From Flavobacterium cucumis (GTDB lineage: Bacteria; Bacteroidota; Bacteroidia; Flavobacteriales; Flavobacteriaceae), in assembly GCF_900148835.1 (NCBI RefSeq), contig NZ_FRYK01000001.1:372001-436000 (forward strand): a stretch of 64,000 nucleotides of DNA. The letters run 5' to 3'. The notes under the pieces are model-generated. The model saw only the letters and a list, made by a program, of their open reading frames with translations, was not told the DNA's origin and made no database searches. Positions 1-9,701 of the stretch are shown piece by piece. The translations under genes and the position numbers were made by a program. Each line of letters begins with the position of its first letter. Within the stretch, counting starts at the first letter, position 1.

Positions 1-2247
1 AACTTCCATTTCGTTTAATTCATGGTAATGCGTAGCGAAAAGTGTTTTCGGTTGATTTGGATGTTCGTGTAAATATTCTGAAATCGCCCAAGCAATCGAA
101 ATTCCGTCATAGGTTGAAGTTCCTCTTCCGATTTCATCTAACAACACCAAACTTCTCTCGGAAATATTATTCAAAATCGAAGCGGTTTCGTTCATTTCCA
201 CCATAAAAGTAGATTCACCCATCGAAATGTTATCGCTCGCTCCTACTCTGGTGAAAATTTTATCTACAATTCCCATTCTCACACTTTCTGCTGGAACAAA
301 ACTTCCCATTTGCGCCATCAACACAATTAAAGCCGTTTGACGCAAAATGGCCGATTTACCCGACATATTCGGACCGGTAATCATGATAATCTGTTGGGTT
401 TCTCTATCTAAATACACATCATTAGAAATATACGGCACACCAACAGGCAATTGCTTTTCAATCACTGGATGACGACCTTCTTTGATTTCCAAATCGAAAC
501 TTTCATCTAAATCAGGACAAACATATTTATTATCAATCGCTAATTGCGTGAAAGAAGTCAAACAATCCAATTGTGCAATTAAATTCGCATTCAACTGAAC
601 GTGTTTGATATAAGTCGCAATCCAATTCACCAACTGCTCAAACAACTGCGTTTCTAATTGATGGATTTTTTCTTCAGCACCTAAAATTTTAGATTCGTAT
701 TCTTTTAGTTCTTCTGTAATATAACGCTCAGCATTCACTAAGGTTTGTTTACGAATCCATTCTGCTGGCACTTTATCTTTATGTGTATTTCGAACTTCAA
801 TATAATAACCAAAAACGTTATTGAACGATACTTTTAAAGAAGGAATTCCAGAAGCAGCACTCTCCCGTTGTTCTAATGCTTCTAAATAACCTTTCCCTGT
901 CGATGAAATTGCTCTTAATTCATCTAATTCGGGATGAACTCCAACAGCAATTGCATTTCCTTTATTCACACTTACAGGAGCGTCTTCTTGAATGGTGGTT
1001 TTGATTTTTTCGCGTAACAATTCGCAAGCGTGTAAACTATCGCCAATAACTCGCAACGCTTCATTCGAACTCTCTAAAGCCAAGTTTTTAATTGGAATAA
1101 TCGCATCTAACGAATCTTTCAAGAAATTAACTTCTCTTGGCGAAATTTTCCCTGTAGCTACTTTTGAAATCAAACGTTCCAAATCGGAAATTTGTTTGAT
1201 TTGATATTGAATTTTTTGTAAAACTTCAGGATTGGTTTTCAAATATGAAATCACTTCATGGCGACTTCTAATTTTTGCAATATCTTTCAACGGAAGCGCC
1301 AACCAACGTTTCAACAACCTTGCTCCCATTGGCGAAAGCGTTTTATCAATCACATCTAAAAGCGTTACCGCATTGGGATTATAACTGTGATACAATTCTA
1401 AATTTCGAATAGTAAATTTATCCATCCAAACGTAAGCATCTTCGGCAATACGTTGGATATTGGTGATGTGTTGAATCTTGTTATGTTGTGTTTCCGACAA
1501 ATAGTACAAAATCGCACCCGAAGCAATCAAACCTTCGGTTAATTCTTCTACTCCAAATCCTTTTAGCGAATTGGTTTGAAAATGTTTGGTCAAACTTTCT
1601 AATGCGTAATCTTCCTTGTATATCCAATCTTCTAAAAAGAAGGTATGAAAATCGTCTCCAAAAACTGAGTTAAACTGATTTTTAAACTGCTTCGGAATTA
1701 AAATTTCACTCGGGCGGAAGTTTTGTAAAAGCTTATCAATATATTCTTCATTGCCTTGAGAAACTAAGAATTCGCCTGTTGAAACATCTAAAAACGAAAC
1801 CCCAACTGCTTTCTTTCCAAAATGAACCGATGCTAAAAAGTTGTTCGACTTCGATTGCAACACCTCATCATTCATGGAAACTCCGGGCGTAACTAATTCT
1901 GTAACACCTCTTTTGACAATGGTCTTCGTCATTTTTGGATCTTCTAATTGGTCACATATCGCCACTCGAAGTCCGGCTTTAACTAACTTGGGTAAATAAG
2001 TATTAATTGAATGATGCGGAAATCCTGCCAAGGCGGTTTCACTATCACTTCCTGCTCCACGCTTGGTTAAAGTAATCCCTAAAATTCCTGCAGCACGAAC
2101 AGCATCTTCTCCAAAAGTTTCATAAAAATCGCCCACTCGAAACAACAAACACGCATCGGGATATTTATTTTTTATCTCGTTGTATTGTTTCATTAAAGGT
2201 GTTTCCTTAGGTGCTTTATCGGGAGTTGTTGCAGATTTCTTCGCCAC
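1..2247 (-). CDS. mutS: DNA mismatch repair protein MutS (C-terminus cut by window edge)
   Basis: Mismatch-recognition ATPase of the MutS/MutL repair pathway. The first 749 codons are present and read open to the window edge; the family is usually about 860-870 residues, so roughly the last 120 are missing. Visible: the mismatch-contact Phe-x-Glu in [13 protein letters not shown] near residue 40, the clamp and lever regions, the Walker A loop GPNMSGKS (residues 625-632) and the [12 protein letters not shown]alker B/signature region. I place the start at a GTG (2247), giving [17 protein letters not shown] before the first ATG (2193), because this lysine-rich lead resembles other Flavobacterium MutS proteins. 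The ATG is the alternative. It is divergent from the methyltransferase gene at 2397. Family assignment is firm; the start is less so. Confidence 0.96.
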   Translation of the reverse strand, partial: MAKKSATTPDKAPKETPLMKQYNEIKNKYPDACLLFRVGDFYETFGEDAVRAAGILGITLTKRGAGSDSETALAGFPHHSINTYLPKLVKAGLRVAICDQLEDPKMTKTIVKRGVTELVTPGVSMNDEVLQSKSNNFLASVHFGKKAVGVSFLDVSTGEFLVSQGNEEYIDKLLQNFRPSEILIPKQFKNQFNSVFGDDFHTFFLEDWIYKEDYALESLTKHFQTNSLKGFGVEELTEGLIASGAILYYLSETQHNKIQHITNIQRIAEDAYVWMDKFTIRNLELYHSYNPNAVTLLDVIDKTLSPMGARLLKRWLALPLKDIAKIRSRHEVISYLKTNPEVLQKIQYQIKQISDLERLISKVATGKISPREVNFLKDSLDAIIPIKNLALESSNEALRVIGDSLHACELLREKIKTTIQEDAPVSVNKGNAIAVGVHPELDELRAISSTGKGYLEALEQRESAASGIPSLKVSFNNVFGYYIEVRNTHKDKVPAEWIRKQTLVNAERYITEELKEYESKILGAEEKIHQLETQLFEQLVNWIATYIKHVQLNANLIAQLDCLTSFTQLAIDNKYVCPDLDESFDLEIKEGRHPVIEKQLPVGVPYISNDVYLDRETQQIIMITGPNMSGKSAILRQTALIVLMAQMGSFVPAESVRMGIVDKIFTRVGASDNISMGESTFMVEMNETASILNNISERSLVLLDEIGRGTSTYDGISIAWAISEYLHEHPNQPKTLFATHYHELNEMEV

Positions 2248-2361
2248 AATTTCAAATTTTAAGTATGCTTGCGAAGGTAAGAAAATCAAGTTCAATTTCA
2301 AGGGCAAGGACAAGAACAATTTTGAATTTCAAAAACAAGTTTAAATTGACACATCGACTAA

Positions 2362-2392
2362 TTGTCAAATTGCCACATTTCCCTTATTTTTG
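2362..2392 (+). promoter_or_regulatory. Bacteroidota-type promoter giving a near-leaderless transcript
   Basis: TTG at 2362-2364, a 20-base spacer, then TATTTTTG at 2385-2392, matching TAnnTTTG. The expected start of transcription (4-6 bases further) falls on or next to the ATG at 2397, so the mRNA would have almost no leader. The positions are seen; the start site is inferred. Confidence 0.7.
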
Positions 2393-2396
2393 CCCC

Positions 2397-2924
2397 ATGA
2401 GAAAATTAGCCAACGCAGAATTAGAACGCAAAAACATTGACGAGTTTAAAGAAGCTCCAAAAACACCAATTATTGTGATTTTAGACGACATTAGAAGTTT
2501 GCACAATATTGGTTCGGTTTTTAGAACTTCGGATGCTTTTTTGATTGAAAAAATTTATTTGTGCGGTATCACGGCTACTCCACCCAACAAAGAAATCCAC
2601 AAAACAGCTCTTGGTGCTACGGAAACTGTTACTTGGGAATATGCAAAAGACGTTTTAGAAGTAGTGAATCAATTGAAATCAGAAAATGTAAAAGTGTATT
2701 CGGTGGAGCAAACTGAAAATGCGATTATGTTGGATAATTTTCAGCCTGAAATAAATACAAAATACGCTTTAATCTTTGGAAACGAAGTGAAAGGTGTTTC
2801 GCAAGAAGCTATTAATTTAAGCGATGGTGTAATTGAAATTCCGCAATTGGGAAGTAAACATTCTCTGAATATTTCAGTTAGTGCTGGAATTGTGATTTGG
2901 GATTTGTTTCAGAAGATGAAATAA
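2397..2924 (+). CDS. TrmH/SpoU family RNA 2'-O-methyltransferase
   Basis: SPOUT-fold methyltransferase of 175 residues that would transfer a methyl group from S-adenosylmethionine to a ribose 2'-OH in tRNA or rRNA. The three SpoU motifs are visible: LDDIRSLHNIGSVFRTSDAF (motif 1, Asn and Arg), ALIFGNEVKGVS (motif 2) and IEIPQLGSKHSLNISVSAGI (motif 3) forming the trefoil knot. The open frame continues upstream to 2211, but the ATG at 2397 is chosen because a promoter ends at 2392 and homology-like sequence begins there. It is a single-gene unit. The exact RNA target cannot be read from sequence. Confidence 0.88.
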   Translation: MRKLANAELERKNIDEFKEAPKTPIIVILDDIRSLHNIGSVFRTSDAFLIEKIYLCGITATPPNKEIHKTALGATETVTWEYAKDVLEVVNQLKSENVKVYSVEQTENAIMLDNFQPEINTKYALIFGNEVKGVSQEAINLSDGVIEIPQLGSKHSLNISVSAGIVIWDLFQKMK

Positions 2925-3055
2925 TTTTTCTAAACACATAGACACAATAAAATTTCTTTGTGTTGATTTTAGACGTTGCACTTTACAAAGTAAACATAGA
3001 AAATCCGTTAAAATCAGCGTTTCGCCAAGGCGAATCAGTTTTATCCGCGTGCCAA
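2925..3055. repeat. Degenerate dispersed repeat reaching into the 3' end of folK-dnk
   Basis: The spacer has phrases such as AAACACATAGACACAATAA and AAATCAGCG...ATCCGCGTGCC that I associate with interspersed sequences scattered through Flavobacterium genomes. It contains a small hairpin TTCGCC/GGCGAA at 3021-3034. The ATCCGCGTGCC end (3042-3052) lies inside the coding region of the minus-strand gene that stops at 3041. The assignment to a repeat family is from memory and needs a genome-wide self-comparison. Confidence 0.4.
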
Positions 3056-4183
3056 AGCTATTTTCCTGTTAATTTCATTCAACAAATATACATAATCTTC
3101 TTGTTTCTTCACAAAATCTAAATCGGAAACATCAATTATTAAAACATTCAAATCCGTTTGTGTTTTGATGTAATCCAAATAACCTTGATTGATTTTTTCT
3201 AAGTAATCGGCTGGAATTTCTTGTTCGTAACTTCTGCCGCGTTTTTTGATGTTTCCTAACAATCGTTCTGTATTTTGATATAAATATACATACAAATCAG
3301 GTTTTGGCATTTCTTTGTGGATGATGTCAAACATGGTTTTGTACAAACGAAATTCATCTTCTTGAAGTGTGACTTTGGCGAAAATTAATGATTTAAAAAT
3401 GTGATAATCTGCCACCACAAAATCTTTGAACAAATCAAATTGCGCTAAATCATCTGATAATTGTTGGTATCTATCGGCTAAAAAAGACATTTCTAAAGGA
3501 AAAGCATAACGACTTTGATCCTTGTAAAACTTTGGCAAAAAAGGATTGTCAGCAAATCGTTCTAACACTAATTTCGCATTGCAATCTTCTGACAATTTAG
3601 TTGATAAAGTCGTTTTCCCTGCCCCAATATTTCCTTCAATGGCGATGTAATTGAATTGTTGTAATTGGAGTTTTTCAATGGGTGAAATTATAGAATGAAC
3701 CGCTTTAATTTCGCTTGTATCTTCGGTTTGAGTTAATAATTGAGCAACTGATCTTTTTAAATTTGGATGTTCCCAATTCAATCCCAAATCTAACATCGGT
3801 TGCAACACAAATTTTCTGTTGTGCATAAACGGATGTGGAACTTGTAAAGTTTCGGTTGCAATAATTTCTTCATCAAATGCTATAATATCCACATCAATTA
3901 TTCGGGCTTGATAACCGAAATCTTTGGAACGAATTCGACCTAACTTCTTCTCCACTTTCAAAACCTGATTCAAAACTTTTTGAGCTGATTTTGAGGTGTG
4001 AATTAAAATGACTGCATTATAAAAAGGCTCACTTTCAAAACCCCAAGCCGGTGTTTCATAAATTTTAGAAACCTTCACCACTGTAGCTACTTCACTATGA
4101 ATCAGATCAATACAAAATTGAATCGTTTCCAATCGATTTCCTTGATTACTCCCTAACGATAAAACAACTTGATGCTGACTCAT
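3041..4183 (-). CDS. folK: Bifunctional FolK (HPPK)-deoxynucleoside kinase fusion
   Basis: Fusion of 380 residues. Residues 1 to about 165 are 6-hydroxymethyl-7,8-dihydropterin pyrophosphokinase of folate synthesis: LSLGSNQGNR at the start, then GYQARIIDVDII with the Mg/ATP-binding aspartates, then VPHPFMHNRKFVLQPM. Residues about 175-380 are a deoxynucleoside kinase of the dCK/dGK family: P-loop IEGNIGAGKTT, the ERF motif, and the R-x-R lid in KKRGRSYEQ; this half would phosphorylate a deoxynucleoside for salvage. The fusion is known in Flavobacteriaceae. It is divergent from sppA. The last codons (ALARG-stop) coincide with a repeat-like element. Which deoxynucleoside is preferred cannot be read from sequence. 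Confidence 0.93.
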   Translation of the reverse strand: MSQHQVVLSLGSNQGNRLETIQFCIDLIHSEVATVVKVSKIYETPAWGFESEPFYNAVILIHTSKSAQKVLNQVLKVEKKLGRIRSKDFGYQARIIDVDIIAFDEEIIATETLQVPHPFMHNRKFVLQPMLDLGLNWEHPNLKRSVAQLLTQTEDTSEIKAVHSIISPIEKLQLQQFNYIAIEGNIGAGKTTLSTKLSEDCNAKLVLERFADNPFLPKFYKDQSRYAFPLEMSFLADRYQQLSDDLAQFDLFKDFVVADYHIFKSLIFAKVTLQEDEFRLYKTMFDIIHKEMPKPDLYVYLYQNTERLLGNIKKRGRSYEQEIPADYLEKINQGYLDYIKTQTDLNVLIIDVSDLDFVKKQEDYVYLLNEINRKIALARG

Positions 4184-4297
4184 ATTGGCAAAATAACAAA
4201 CAATTTTAGACTTCTAATTTACCTTTTTCATTTTTTTATGAACATGTAACAATTTTATGCTTTTAACTACTAATGCAGTAAATTAAATGAAACTGAA

Positions 4298-6064
4298 ATG
4301 AGATTTTTAGGAAATGTATTAGCAACAATTGTTGGACTTTTTGTTTTTTGTATGATAGCCTTTTTTGGCATCATTATAATTGGTTTAATCGCTGGTGGAG
4401 GAGAAGACACGGTTACTGTTAAAAACAATTCTGTGATTGAATTAGATTTATCCAAGGTAACCTTAGACTACGCGGGAAAAACAAATTACAAAGATTTCAA
4501 TTATTTTGAAGCACATCATGATGGTGTTACCGATATTTTAAATGCTATTGAGGTTGCCAAAACCGATGATAACATCAAAGGGATTTCGATTTTAAACAAT
4601 CAATCTCGATTAGGCTTGGCGCAAAGTAAAGCAGTACGTGACAAATTAGAAGATTTTAAAAAATCAGGCAAATTTGTTTATGCCTATGCTAATTATTACA
4701 CACAAGGAGAATATTATCTAAACTCGGTTGCCGACCAAGTGTATTTAAATCCTGTTGGGGAAGTTGATTTCAAAGGACTTGCTTCTGAAATCATCTATAT
4801 GAAAGACTTACAAGAAAAATCAGGTGTAAAGTTTGAAGTCATTCGCCATGGGAAATACAAAAGTGCTGTTGAACCTTATCTATCCCAAGAGATGAGTCCA
4901 GAAAACCGTGAACAAATGACTGTTTTATTGAATTCGGTTTGGAGTACAATTGTGAATGATATTGCTAAAAGTAGAAAATTATCCGTTATTCAATTAAATG
5001 CAATTGCCAATTCTTTAGGCGCAAGAACACCAGAATTAGCTTTAGCAAATAAATTAATTGACAAAGTAGCTTATGAAGATGAATATCACAATGCGATTCG
5101 TGCTAAATTGAAACTTGCAAAAGATGAAAAATATAATTTTGTAAGCGTTACAGATTATGCCAAAACTGCTGCTTCAACAGTGGAAGATTATTCTAAAAAA
5201 GATATTATCGCAGTAATTTATGCACAAGGAGAAATTTTAGGCGGTGAAGGTGATGTTAATGTTATTGGAGAAGGATCTATAAAACGTTCGCTTCAAGATG
5301 CTCGTGAAGACAAAAATGTTAAAGCTATTGTACTTCGTGTAAATAGTCCTGGTGGTAGTGCATTAACTTCAGAATTGATTTGGAGAGAAATCGAAATCAC
5401 TAAAAAATCAAAACCAGTTGTGGTTTCTATGGGAAATTATGCAGCTTCGGGAGGATATTATATTGCGGCTAATGCAGATAGAATTTTCGCAGAACCTAAT
5501 ACAATAACTGGATCAATAGGTGTTTTTGGAATGTTGCCTAATATGAACCAATTGGGAAAAAACATCGGAATCAATGCCGAACAAGTAAAAACACACAATA
5601 ATGCAAGTGGTTACAGTATTTTTGAACCTATAGATGAAAATTTCAAGGGATTTGTTTTAGAAAGTATCGAAAAAACGTATGCTACTTTCCTTCAACGTGT
5701 CGCTGATGGAAGAAAAATGACAACTGAACAAGTTGATGCTATTGCTCAAGGAAGAGTTTGGACCGGAATTGATGCTCAAAAATTAGGATTAGTAGATGAA
5801 ATTGGAGGTTTAGATGCAGCAATAAAACATGCAGCGAAACTTGGAAAAACAACTTCGTACAGAACAGAAAACTTCCCCGAATACGAGAAGAGTTTTGAAG
5901 ATTTGCTAGCTAACTTCACAGGAATAGCGATGTTTAAAACCAAAGAGCAATTATTAAAAGAACAATTGGGAGAAGAAGGATTCCAAATGTTAGAACAAAT
6001 CAAACGCATTAAAAGTAGAAAAGGTATTCAAGCGATACTGCCATACGAAATAGAGATTCGTTAA
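4298..6064 (+). CDS. sppA: Signal peptide peptidase SppA, 67K type
   Basis: Membrane-anchored serine protease (family S49) that digests cleaved signal peptides; 588 residues, the normal long two-repeat form. A single N-terminal transmembrane segment (about residues 8-33) is followed by two tandem S49 domains. The catalytic Lys is probably K188 in HGKYKSAVEPY of the first repeat, and the catalytic Ser is S384 in YAASGGYYIAAN of the second, as in the E. coli enzyme. NSPGGSALTSE (residues 349-359) supplies the oxyanion region. The gene is followed by an intrinsic terminator and stands alone, 114 bp from divergent folK. Confidence 0.95.
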   Translation: MRFLGNVLATIVGLFVFCMIAFFGIIIIGLIAGGGEDTVTVKNNSVIELDLSKVTLDYAGKTNYKDFNYFEAHHDGVTDILNAIEVAKTDDNIKGISILNNQSRLGLAQSKAVRDKLEDFKKSGKFVYAYANYYTQGEYYLNSVADQVYLNPVGEVDFKGLASEIIYMKDLQEKSGVKFEVIRHGKYKSAVEPYLSQEMSPENREQMTVLLNSVWSTIVNDIAKSRKLSVIQLNAIANSLGARTPELALANKLIDKVAYEDEYHNAIRAKLKLAKDEKYNFVSVTDYAKTAASTVEDYSKKDIIAVIYAQGEILGGEGDVNVIGEGSIKRSLQDAREDKNVKAIVLRVNSPGGSALTSELIWREIEITKKSKPVVVSMGNYAASGGYYIAANADRIFAEPNTITGSIGVFGMLPNMNQLGKNIGINAEQVKTHNNASGYSIFEPIDENFKGFVLESIEKTYATFLQRVADGRKMTTEQVDAIAQGRVWTGIDAQKLGLVDEIGGLDAAIKHAAKLGKTTSYRTENFPEYEKSFEDLLANFTGIAMFKTKEQLLKEQLGEEGFQMLEQIKRIKSRKGIQAILPYEIEIR

Positions 6065-6081
6065 TCTTTACTATAAAAACC

Positions 6082-6118
6082 AAAAATCCCAAAGACAACT
6101 AGTTTTTGGGATTTTTTT
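6082..6118 (+). terminator. Intrinsic terminator after sppA
   Basis: Perfect 12-bp stem AAAAATCCCAAA (6082-6093) with TTTGGGATTTTT (6105-6116), continuing into a T run, directly after the sppA stop. Confidence 0.85.
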
Positions 6119-6160
6119 CATATTTTACTCAAATTTAATGTGTAAATTTACATTTGCTAC

Positions 6161-6168
6161 TATTTTTG
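6161..6168 (+). promoter_or_regulatory. TAnnTTTG promoter element for the AsmA gene
   Basis: TATTTTTG at 6161-6168, about 37 bases before the chosen ATG. No clear TTG lies at the expected upstream spacing, so this is a partial match. Confidence 0.5.
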
Positions 6169-6204
6169 TGTAATCAAAAATCATTCACTTCAAAATATAC
6201 AATT

Positions 6205-8811
6205 ATGTTAAAGAAAGTTTTAAAAGGCATTGGGATATTCCTTTTGGTAACCATCATCGCATTGGCAGCTACACCTTTTTTGTTTAAAGACAAAATTAAA
6301 GAAATGATTGCTAAGACACTGAATGAAAATGTAAATGCCAACATTGCTTTTGAAGATGTGGATTTGAGTTTGTTTAAAAGTTTTCCTCAAGCCCATGTTA
6401 TAATTGATAAACTTAGCATCATTAACAAAGCACCTTTTGCTGGAGACACGCTTTTATATGCTGGAGAGACTAATGTTACCATGAGTATTAAAGAGCTTTT
6501 TAAAGGAGAAGGAGAAACGATGAGCTTGGCGAGTTTTAGTGCTGTTGATGGTATTGTGAATATTATTTTCAATAAAGATGGTATTGGAAATTTTGATATT
6601 GCATTGAAAGAAACGGAAGAAAATAAACCTTCAGACAGCAAACCCTTTTCATTAGACATTCAAAAGTATGGCGTGGAAAATTTGAAATTCAGTTATATTG
6701 ACGAAGGTTCAAATATGAAAATGATTTTAGACAGTATTTATCATGAAGGAAAAGGAAATTTTGCCGCTCAGAAATTAGATTTGGAAACCAAAACTACTGC
6801 TAAATTATCCTTTGAAATGGAAAAAATGAACTACATGAACAATGTAGGAATCACTCTAGATGCTGTTTTAGGAATAGATTTAGAGAAAAGTAAATACGAA
6901 TTCAAAGACAATAAAGCTCTAATTAATCAATTACCGTTAGAGTTCAATGGTTTCATTCAAATGGTGGAAGCGGGACAAACCTATAACTTAACATTTAAAA
7001 CCCCAACTTCTGATTTTAAAAACTTCTTAGGACTAGTTCCTGCTGCTTATTCAGGTGATATTAGTAAAGTAAAAACAACAGGGCAATTTTCAGTAGATGG
7101 AAAAGTAAAAGGAAATTTAACCGAAACTACGATTCCTGCATTCGATGTAAAAATTGCTTCAAATAATGCGTCTTTCCAATATCCAGACTTACCGAAATCC
7201 GTAAAAAATATTATTATCGACACACATATTATCAACGAAACAGGTTTAATGAACGACACTTATGTGAATTTAAACCAGCTTTCGTTTTCAATAGACCAAG
7301 ACGTTTTTGATGCAAAAGCCAATGTTAAAAACTTAGCGACAAATGCCTTAGTTGATGCCGAATTAAAAGGAACTATCAATTTAGCAAACGTTACCAAAGC
7401 CTACCCTGTAAAATTAGACAAACCTCTAACTGGAATTTTAAAAGCTGATGTGAAGACAAAATTCGATATGCAATCCGTTGAAAAAAGCCAATATCAAAAC
7501 ATTCAAAATTCAGGAACGGTTAGTTTGACTGGATTTAATTACGAAGGTCCAGAAATGGCGAAACCTTTCAAAATCAATCAGGCGAATGTAGCATTTAATC
7601 CAAACCACATCAACTTGAGCAAGTTTGATGCTAAAACAGGTTCGTCTGATATACAAGTTAACGGAACTTTGGATAATTTCTACGGATTCCTATTTAAAAA
7701 CCAAATTTTGAAAGGAAAATTCAACATGAATTCGACCAAATTAGTAGTTTCAGATTTCATGGTGCCATCTACTACAACTGTTTCAGAAGAAAGCAAAAAA
7801 ACCACTGAAGCAGTTAAGATTCCTTCTTTCTTAGATTGTAGTATCACAGCAAAAGTAGGAACCGTAGTCTATGACAATTTGAATTTAAAAGACGTTTCTG
7901 GAAATCTGGTCATTCGTGATGAAGCAATTGCATTGAACAATTTAAAAATGGGGATTTTTGGAGGAAACATTGGATTAACCGGTAACGTTTCTACAAAAGG
8001 AAACACCCCTAAATTTGATATGAATTTAGGATTAAACGCGGTTAATATCGCAGAATCTTTTACCCAATTAGACATGCTAAAATCGATTGCTCCGATCGCT
8101 GGAGTAATTAATGGAAAAGTGAATTCTACTATTAAACTTTCAGGGAATTTACAAAACGATATGACACCTAACTTAAAAACCATTTCCGGAGATTTATTTG
8201 GGCAATTATTATCAACGACCATCAACGAGAAGAATTCGGCCATGTTGACTGCATTGAGTTCTAACATGAAATTCATTGATATGAGCAAGCTAAACTTAAA
8301 CGATGTAAAAGCGGCTTTATCGTTTAAAGATGGAAAAGTAAACGTAAAACCTTTCGACATTAAATATCAGGACATCACAGTAAATGTAGCTGGAAGTCAT
8401 GGTTTTGATCAAAATATGAATTACAATTTGAAATTTGATGTTCCAGTGAAATATTTAGGTAAAGACGTTTCTAATTTGCTTGCAAAATTAACGCCTGCCG
8501 ACCAAAAACAAATAACCAGCATTCCCGTAAATGGATTAATGACGGGTAATTTTTCGCAACCTAAATTCAATACCGATTTAAAACAAGCTTCTACCAATTT
8601 AACCACGCAATTAGTTAAAATGCAGAAAGAAAAATTAGTAAATCAAGGGACAAGTGCTTTAGGAAATTTAATTGGTGGAACAAAACCAAACACAGCAACA
8701 GATACTACAAAATCCACCTCAACTCCAAAAGAAGAAATTAAAAATACTGTAAAAGACAAAGCCACTGGAGCAATTAAAGATTTATTTGGTAAGAAGAAAA
8801 AAGAAGAATAA
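6205..8811 (+). CDS. AsmA family envelope protein
   Basis: Protein of 868 residues with an N-terminal transmembrane anchor (KVLKGIGIFLLVTIIALAAT) and a long periplasmic, beta-rich body typical of AsmA/TamB/YhdP-like proteins, which are thought to form lipid-transfer grooves between the membranes. The N-terminal AsmA signature region (FEDVDLSLFKSFPQAHVIIDKLSI) and the C-terminal AsmA-like domain (roughly 600-800, including GNLQNDMTPNLKTISGDLFG) are visible. The last 70 residues are low-complexity T/K/A-rich. The start at 6205 (MLKKVLKG) is preferred over an upstream TTG because it begins directly at the membrane anchor. It has its own promoter and terminator. The substrate is unknown. Confidence 0.88.
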   Translation: MLKKVLKGIGIFLLVTIIALAATPFLFKDKIKEMIAKTLNENVNANIAFEDVDLSLFKSFPQAHVIIDKLSIINKAPFAGDTLLYAGETNVTMSIKELFKGEGETMSLASFSAVDGIVNIIFNKDGIGNFDIALKETEENKPSDSKPFSLDIQKYGVENLKFSYIDEGSNMKMILDSIYHEGKGNFAAQKLDLETKTTAKLSFEMEKMNYMNNVGITLDAVLGIDLEKSKYEFKDNKALINQLPLEFNGFIQMVEAGQTYNLTFKTPTSDFKNFLGLVPAAYSGDISKVKTTGQFSVDGKVKGNLTETTIPAFDVKIASNNASFQYPDLPKSVKNIIIDTHIINETGLMNDTYVNLNQLSFSIDQDVFDAKANVKNLATNALVDAELKGTINLANVTKAYPVKLDKPLTGILKADVKTKFDMQSVEKSQYQNIQNSGTVSLTGFNYEGPEMAKPFKINQANVAFNPNHINLSKFDAKTGSSDIQVNGTLDNFYGFLFKNQILKGKFNMNSTKLVVSDFMVPSTTTVSEESKKTTEAVKIPSFLDCSITAKVGTVVYDNLNLKDVSGNLVIRDEAIALNNLKMGIFGGNIGLTGNVSTKGNTPKFDMNLGLNAVNIAESFTQLDMLKSIAPIAGVINGKVNSTIKLSGNLQNDMTPNLKTISGDLFGQLLSTTINEKNSAMLTALSSNMKFIDMSKLNLNDVKAALSFKDGKVNVKPFDIKYQDITVNVAGSHGFDQNMNYNLKFDVPVKYLGKDVSNLLAKLTPADQKQITSIPVNGLMTGNFSQPKFNTDLKQASTNLTTQLVKMQKEKLVNQGTSALGNLIGGTKPNTATDTTKSTSTPKEEIKNTVKDKATGAIKDLFGKKKKEE

Positions 8812-8826
8812 ATTTTTAATTGAATT

Positions 8827-8868
8827 AATAAAAGCCTCTTTCTGCCTAGAAAGAGGCTTTTATTTTTA
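8827..8868. terminator. Bidirectional terminator between convergent genes
   Basis: Perfect 17-bp stem: AATAAAAGCCTCTTTCT (8827-8843) with its complement at 8848-8864 and a 4-base loop GCCT. T runs lie on both sides, so it can serve both the AsmA gene and the DUF2797 gene. Confidence 0.92.
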
Positions 8869-9657
8869 CAAACTCATCTTTACAACATAACCTTCATAGG
8901 TTCTTACATTAAAAACGGTTCCGTCTTCAAATAGTAAATATTGTCCTTTAATTCCAGTTAAGGTTCCTGAGAAATTGGGTGTTTTATCTAAATTTAAACT
9001 AGTTACCTTCTTAGGATATTGCAAAACAGGAAAGTCGAGTTGGATGACTTTTTCTTCTTTGGGGAAATAGTCTTTTACTTCGGTTGGTAGCCAATCGAAT
9101 ACTTTATTGCGTTCCGTAATCAAATCCATATCTAAATATTCGTTTTTAAGCATTTTTTGCCAATTGGTTTTATCAGCAAAATGGTTTTTCAAAGCTACTT
9201 CAGTAATTCCGGCTAAATATCTATTCGGAACTTCAACAATTGGGATGGCTTGTACGGCACCTTGATCAATCCAACGAGTGGGAACTTGGGTCTTTCTCGT
9301 TACACCTACTTTCACTTCACTTGACAAAGCTAAATACACTATGTGAGGTTGTAATTGTACGCGTTTTTCGTATGCTAAATCACGGTCTTCAATATCTAAA
9401 TGTGCAGTACTTAATTCGGGTTTCATAATCCAATCACCTACTGCTGGGCTGCTCATAAAACAATCATAACAAAATCCTTGACGAAAAATTTTCTTGGCTT
9501 TTCCGCAATTCAAACATTGATACCCTTGAAATTCAATCTCCATTGGTTTCCCTAAAAGTTGGTTCAAGTTTAAAAAACTGTTTTCAAAAACCAGATAGTA
9601 TTGAATTGGATTTCCAAATTCGGTTTGCATTTTACTAAGCGTTCCATGATAATTCAT
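8866..9657 (-). CDS. DUF2797 protein with zinc-ribbon-like cysteines and a GIY-YIG-like core
   Basis: Conserved protein of 263 residues, function not established. Four cysteines, C48/C51 and C63/C66 (CLNC and CYDC), form a probable zinc site. Downstream, HIVYLALSSEVKVGVTR (residues 105-121), then R128 in TRWIDQGA and E153 in AGITEVALKNHF, follow the order of conserved residues in GIY-YIG nucleases: Y, G-x-T, R, then E. That resemblance is my inference from spacing, not a database result. The gene is a single unit, convergent with the AsmA gene and divergent from the GH3 gene. The DUF2797 name is fairly sure; nuclease activity is speculative. Confidence 0.75.
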   Translation of the reverse strand: MNYHGTLSKMQTEFGNPIQYYLVFENSFLNLNQLLGKPMEIEFQGYQCLNCGKAKKIFRQGFCYDCFMSSPAVGDWIMKPELSTAHLDIEDRDLAYEKRVQLQPHIVYLALSSEVKVGVTRKTQVPTRWIDQGAVQAIPIVEVPNRYLAGITEVALKNHFADKTNWQKMLKNEYLDMDLITERNKVFDWLPTEVKDYFPKEEKVIQLDFPVLQYPKKVTSLNLDKTPNFSGTLTGIKGQYLLFEDGTVFNVRTYEGYVVKMSL

Positions 9658-9701
9658 TTATTTTAGATTTACTTTTTCGTTCTATTATTTGAAAAAATTG
9701 C

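Noticed and set aside
2211..2396. 62-codon N-terminal extension of the SpoU methyltransferase
   Set aside because: It starts at a GTG inside the mutS 5' region and crosses the methyltransferase promoter; the ATG at 2397 fits the family start.
7869..8360. 163-codon minus-strand frame inside the AsmA gene
   Set aside because: Antisense shadow of a well-supported coding region; no motif or start context.
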